A stretch of DNA of 9,952 bases, taken from positions 1-9,952 of the forward strand of contig JAJYAF010000051.1 in NCBI GenBank assembly GCA_021779655.1, read 5' to 3'. Below are positions 7,632-9,952 of the stretch, one piece after another (position 1 is the first letter of the stretch; each line of letters opens with the position of its first letter). This stretch comes from Pseudomonadota bacterium. GTDB lineage: Bacteria > Pseudomonadota > Alphaproteobacteria > Acetobacterales > Acetobacteraceae. A program made the position numbers and the translations under genes. Below the pieces are notes generated by a model. That model searched no databases, was not told where the DNA came from, and saw only the letters and a program-made list of their open reading frames with translations.

Positions 7632-8357
7632 TCAGCGCGAGGCGATACGCTTGCCGAAATCAAGCAGGTAATAGCTGTTGAAATCCTTCCCGTAGCCCGA
7701 TTTCTCCCAGAATGTCTTGATGAACTTCAGGAAACTTGCGCGATCCGTGAAATAGAATTCGCCGAAATTCGGGTCGAAGAAAGCGATATCCTTGGAACCG
7801 ATGAAGGCACAGAGCGCGTGGCCGCCACCCTTGCCGAGGATGGAGATGAGCACATAGAAATTCTGGCCGTTCCACAGCGCGGGGTTGAGATCCTTGCCGA
7901 TTTCAAAGCCGAGGCCGCTGCCCTTTTTCATTGACCAGCGGGAGCTCATTTTCGTTCGCGCCATGCCGCGGCGGATGACCCCGTAGAGCGCCAGGTATTT
8001 CTCGGTCACCACATCCTGCCAGATCAGTTTTTCCTGGCCCTTCGAGCGTGTGACGGTGGTGTTGAAGGCGGTACTTTTTTTGTTGGTGGTTACACTTTCA
8101 TTGAAATTCACCATCAGATTGGCGATTTTGCCAAACTGGACATTGGTGGTGCCCGGTGTGAAAAGCCAGTTCCACAGGGAGCCTTCATTTGCATGCTCGG
8201 CGATCCATTTCGCGCAGAGCGCCTGGCAAATGCCATCCTCCGTTGCCGGCAACATCTTGATCATCGTGTTGGTCGGCTCGAGCATTTGCGAATACGGAAT
8301 ATAGCTGCCTCCGGCGGCGATGGCGGTCTGCCGGACCTTGTCGACATATTGCTTCAT
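7632..8357 (-). CDS. putative YopT-type (C58) cysteine protease, candidate T6SS effector
   Basis: The 241 residues show the three catalytic contexts of clan CA family C58 (YopT, AvrPphB, NopT): Cys44 in D-G-I-C-Q-A-L-C-A-K-W-I, His180 in G-G-G-H-A-L-C-A and Asp195 in A-F-F-D-P-N-F-G-E-F. The spacing is close to that of YopT (Cys139, His258, Asp274). YopT removes the lipidated end of Rho GTPases; AvrPphB cleaves plant kinases. The substrate here is unknown. No signal peptide, membrane helix, PAAR, MIX or Hcp domain is visible, so it is a compact single-domain protein. It is the last gene after clpV and hcp, on the same strand, which suggests a cargo carried by Hcp or VgrG. A strong AAGAGGTGG site supports the start. 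Four 60-base lines counted by hand average about 51% GC, against 80% in one counted tssM line, so recent acquisition is likely. The family call is good; delivery by T6SS is inference. Confidence 0.75.
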   Translation of the reverse strand: MKQYVDKVRQTAIAAGGSYIPYSQMLEPTNTMIKMLPATEDGICQALCAKWIAEHANEGSLWNWLFTPGTTNVQFGKIANLMVNFNESVTTNKKSTAFNTTVTRSKGQEKLIWQDVVTEKYLALYGVIRRGMARTKMSSRWSMKKGSGLGFEIGKDLNPALWNGQNFYVLISILGKGGGHALCAFIGSKDIAFFDPNFGEFYFTDRASFLKFIKTFWEKSGYGKDFNSYYLLDFGKRIASR

Positions 8358-8360
8358 TGG

Positions 8361-8369
8361 CCACCTCTT
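8361..8369 (-). promoter_or_regulatory. ribosome binding site of the C58 protease gene
   Basis: On the minus strand AAGAGGTGG lies 3 bases before the ATG, with the AGAGG core 6 bases away. It supports M-K-Q-Y as the start and shows the gene can be translated independently of hcp. Confidence 0.75.
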
Positions 8370-8462
8370 GAGTCGTTGTTAGCGGATAAGAATGAATCAG
8401 CAGGTGAACTGAGCCGCTGCATGCGCCAAAGCTGCACGCCGACACGGTTTTGGCTGCCAGAT

Positions 8463-8483
8463 GCCGGCACCGGCCGTGCCGGC
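8463..8483 (-). terminator. GC-rich hairpin between hcp and the protease gene
   Basis: GCCGGCAC (8463-8470) and GTGCCGGC (8476-8483) form a perfect 8-bp, very GC-rich stem around CGGCC. It begins 22 bases past the hcp stop and lies 105 bases before the protease start. There is no U-run after it on the minus strand. It therefore fits a partial terminator or an mRNA-stabilising 3' structure for hcp better than a full stop. I see no other clear signal in the 148-base gap, and no convincing promoter. Confidence 0.5.
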
Positions 8484-8505
8484 GCCAGCGGCCCTTGATT
8501 CGGGA

Positions 8506-8991
8506 TCAGACCAGTTTCTGCGTGGTGAGATCATAGGTCACCGGGAAGGCTGAGCCGTCCGTGCCATCGGGCTTGACCGGGATGAATTTCCACTCGATCT
8601 TGATGAAGCTGAGACTGAGCTGCTCGGTCGGGCGGTCGCCGCCGCTGGCGATGCTATAGGCGGTGACCGCGACATCGGTCAGGGTTGCGGTTAAATATTC
8701 CTTGGAACCTGTTTCATCCGTGCGGACGAAGGCGAAGGTGACCTTGGCCTTGGTGCTGGAGCTGAAGGCTTCCTTCAAAAGGCCGCCGGAAGCATTGTCG
8801 AGTTCCTTGGTCAACGTTACTTCGCTCACGCTCGGCGTGCTCGATTCGCGGTTGCCGGACTTGCCAACCGCGACACTGACCGCGCGGGCGGTGCCCCAAT
8901 TCAAGGAGTAGACTTCGATCTGCTCCTCGAATCCGGCCGTCTTTACGTTGCCCTTCACATCGGGGCTGGAATATTTCATATAGATCGACAT
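8506..8991 (-). CDS. hcp: T6SS inner-tube protein Hcp
   Basis: Hcp hexamers stack into the inner tube that is fired from the cell, and their lumen can carry small effectors. The 161 residues match the usual length. The N-terminus has the family pattern M-x-I-Y-x-K-Y, then G-N-V-K-T-A-G-F-E-E-Q-I-E-V-Y-S-L-N-W-G near 14-33. It is followed by alternating beta-strand segments, including V-S-E-V-T-L-T-K-E-L-D and E-Q-L-S-L-S-F-I-K-I-E-W. No C-terminal extension is present, so it is a plain structural Hcp and not an effector fusion. It has an excellent AAGGAG site, lies 49 bases after clpV on the same strand and is followed by the putative protease. It is separated from the + strand structural operon, perhaps so that it can be expressed at the high level a tube protein needs. 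Confidence 0.94.
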   Translation of the reverse strand: MSIYMKYSSPDVKGNVKTAGFEEQIEVYSLNWGTARAVSVAVGKSGNRESSTPSVSEVTLTKELDNASGGLLKEAFSSSTKAKVTFAFVRTDETGSKEYLTATLTDVAVTAYSIASGGDRPTEQLSLSFIKIEWKFIPVKPDGTDGSAFPVTYDLTTQKLV

Positions 8992-8998
8992 TGTGTTG

Positions 8999-9004
8999 CT
9001 CCTT
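8999..9004 (-). promoter_or_regulatory. strong ribosome binding site of hcp
   Basis: On the minus strand AAGGAG lies 7 bases before the hcp ATG. It is the closest match to the consensus in the window and fits high expression of the tube protein. Confidence 0.8.
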
Positions 9005-9040
9005 GATAAGGACCTTTATGGGAATTGAAGACCAATTGTT

Positions 9041-9952
9041 TCAGCTAAGCTGATAGCTGAATGCCCCCCCGGGGCTGATACCGACCGATATATTGTCTAT
9101 CCCCTCGCCCGCGGCCATGCGGGCCAGAACCTCGGCGGAAAGTTCCGGCAGCAGCGAGCGCGAGAGAATATTTTCCACGTTGCGCGCGCCAGAGGAGGAT
9201 TCCTTGCAGCGCGCGGCGATGGTCTCCACCAGTTCCGGCGCGTAGGTGAAGCGGGCCTTGTAGGCCTCCTTCACACGTTTCGAGATCTTGTTCAGTTGCA
9301 GCCGCACGATCTGGCGGATCACCGCATCCGATAGCGGGAAGTATGGCACCAGCGTCACGCGTCCGAGGAAGGCGGGCTTGAAGTATTTCATCAGTTCCGG
9401 ACGCAGCGCTTCGGCCAGCCCGGCCGCATCCGGCGCGGTCTCGGGGTCGGCGAACAGCTTGTCGATCAAATCGGTGCCGGCGTTCGATGTCATGATGATG
9501 ACGGTGTTCTTGAAGTCGATATCCCGGCCTTCGCCGTCTTTCATGTTGCCTTTATCGAACACCTGGAAAAATACGTCCTGCACGCCCGGATGCGCCTTCT
9601 CCATCTCATCCAGCAAAATGACGGAATAGGGGCGGCGGCGCACGGCTTCCGTCAGGATGCCGCCTTCGCCGTAGCCGACATAGCCGGGCGGGCTGCCCAT
9701 CAGCAGCGAGACCTTATGCTCTTCCTTGAACTCGGTCATGTTGATGGTGGTCATGTTCTGCTCGCCGCCATAAAGCAGGTTGGCGAGCGTCAGGGCGGTC
9801 TCGGTCTTCCCGGTGCCGGATGTGCCCACCATCAGGAACACGCCGATCGGCTTGCGCGGATCGGTGAGCTTCGCGCGGCTGGTGCGGATCGCCTGCGCCA
9901 CCGCTTCCATCGCATGCGGCTGGCCGACGACGCGCTCTTCCATCGCATCCTT
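9041..9952 (-). CDS. tssH: T6SS sheath-disassembly ATPase ClpV (TssH), 3' part
   Basis: ClpV is a AAA+ unfoldase of the ClpB/Hsp100 type that recycles the contracted TssB/TssC sheath. Only the last 303 codons are in the window; the frame is open through the right edge (K-D-A-M-E-E-R-V-V-G-Q), so the Met at 9943 is not the true start. This part is the second ATPase domain. It shows G-T-S-G-T-G-K-T (Walker A, bases 9803-9826), G-S-P-P-G-Y-V-G-Y-G-E-G-G (pore-loop region), V-I-L-L-D-E-M-E-K-A-H (Walker B, around 9588-9623) and T-S-N-A-G (sensor 1). The small C-terminal subdomain follows, including G-A-R-N-V-E. G-T-S-G in Walker A instead of the G-P-S-G common in ClpB is usual for the ClpV branch, and the hcp neighbour supports the call. 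It is the first visible gene of the minus-strand set. Confidence 0.95.
   Translation of the reverse strand, partial: KDAMEERVVGQPHAMEAVAQAIRTSRAKLTDPRKPIGVFLMVGTSGTGKTETALTLANLLYGGEQNMTTINMTEFKEEHKVSLLMGSPPGYVGYGEGGILTEAVRRRPYSVILLDEMEKAHPGVQDVFFQVFDKGNMKDGEGRDIDFKNTVIIMTSNAGTDLIDKLFADPETAPDAAGLAEALRPELMKYFKPAFLGRVTLVPYFPLSDAVIRQIVRLQLNKISKRVKEAYKARFTYAPELVETIAARCKESSSGARNVENILSRSLLPELSAEVLARMAAGEGIDNISVGISPGGAFSYQLS
9064..9070 (-). repeat. C7/G7 homopolymer near the clpV 3' end
   Basis: Seven C on the + strand, followed by four G, encode the Pro-Gly-Gly region just before the last residues of ClpV. A slip here would alter only about the last eight residues, so it is a possible error site with little functional effect. 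Confidence 0.6.

Noticed and set aside
8050..8304. 84-codon hydrophobic + strand frame opposite the protease gene, considered as an immunity protein
   Set aside because: It is fully antisense to the region of the protease gene encoding the Cys44 motif. Its hydrophobicity follows from complementing codons for polar residues, and I see no clear ribosome binding site.
8193..8498. 101-codon + strand frame across the gap before hcp, considered as an immunity gene
   Set aside because: Most of it is antisense to the protease gene. It runs through the GC-rich hairpin and has no recognisable motif.
9041..9943. ClpV starting at the Met at 9943 as a short complete protein
   Set aside because: The frame stays open to the window edge, and the visible part is only the second ATPase domain of a protein normally near 850-900 residues. 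It is cut by the window.

Overview
This 9,952-base window is part of a type VI secretion system (T6SS) locus from a GC-rich proteobacterium. The GC content, the extended TssL and the TagF/PppA pair would fit an alphaproteobacterium, possibly an acetic-acid or acidophilic lineage. That assignment is inference, and nothing in the window fixes the species. Every gene is close-packed and intact except clpV, which runs off the right edge.

The left three quarters (23-7580, + strand) is one tight operon in the order tssK, tssL, tssM, tagF, pppA. TssK is the baseplate connector. TssL carries an N-terminal Thr motif, a DotU domain, one membrane segment and a C-terminal OmpA-like peptidoglycan-binding domain. 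TssM is the large IcmF-type inner-membrane protein with Walker motifs. Together these make the membrane complex and its link to the baseplate. TagF and PppA are post-translational repressors. Their starts overlap the preceding stops (ATGA), so their synthesis is probably coupled to tssM translation. The kinase PpkA, Fha, TssJ and the sheath and baseplate genes are not visible and presumably lie outside.

The right quarter (7632-9952, - strand) is a convergent set transcribed in the order clpV (tssH, 3' part only), hcp, then a 241-residue protein. A perfect 15-bp hairpin between the two gene sets contains the pppA stop codon and probably ends transcription from both sides.

The most interesting gene is the last one of the minus-strand set (7632-8357). 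It carries a Cys44/His180/Asp195 arrangement in sequence contexts typical of YopT/AvrPphB-type C58 cysteine proteases. It has no signal peptide, has clearly lower GC than its neighbours, and lies directly downstream of hcp. I propose it as a T6SS-delivered protease effector. No immunity-like gene sits beside it, which would favour a eukaryotic target. A GC-rich hairpin between hcp and this gene could set their relative expression.

No tRNA, rRNA, CRISPR array, insertion sequence or gene-free stretch longer than 300 bases is present.
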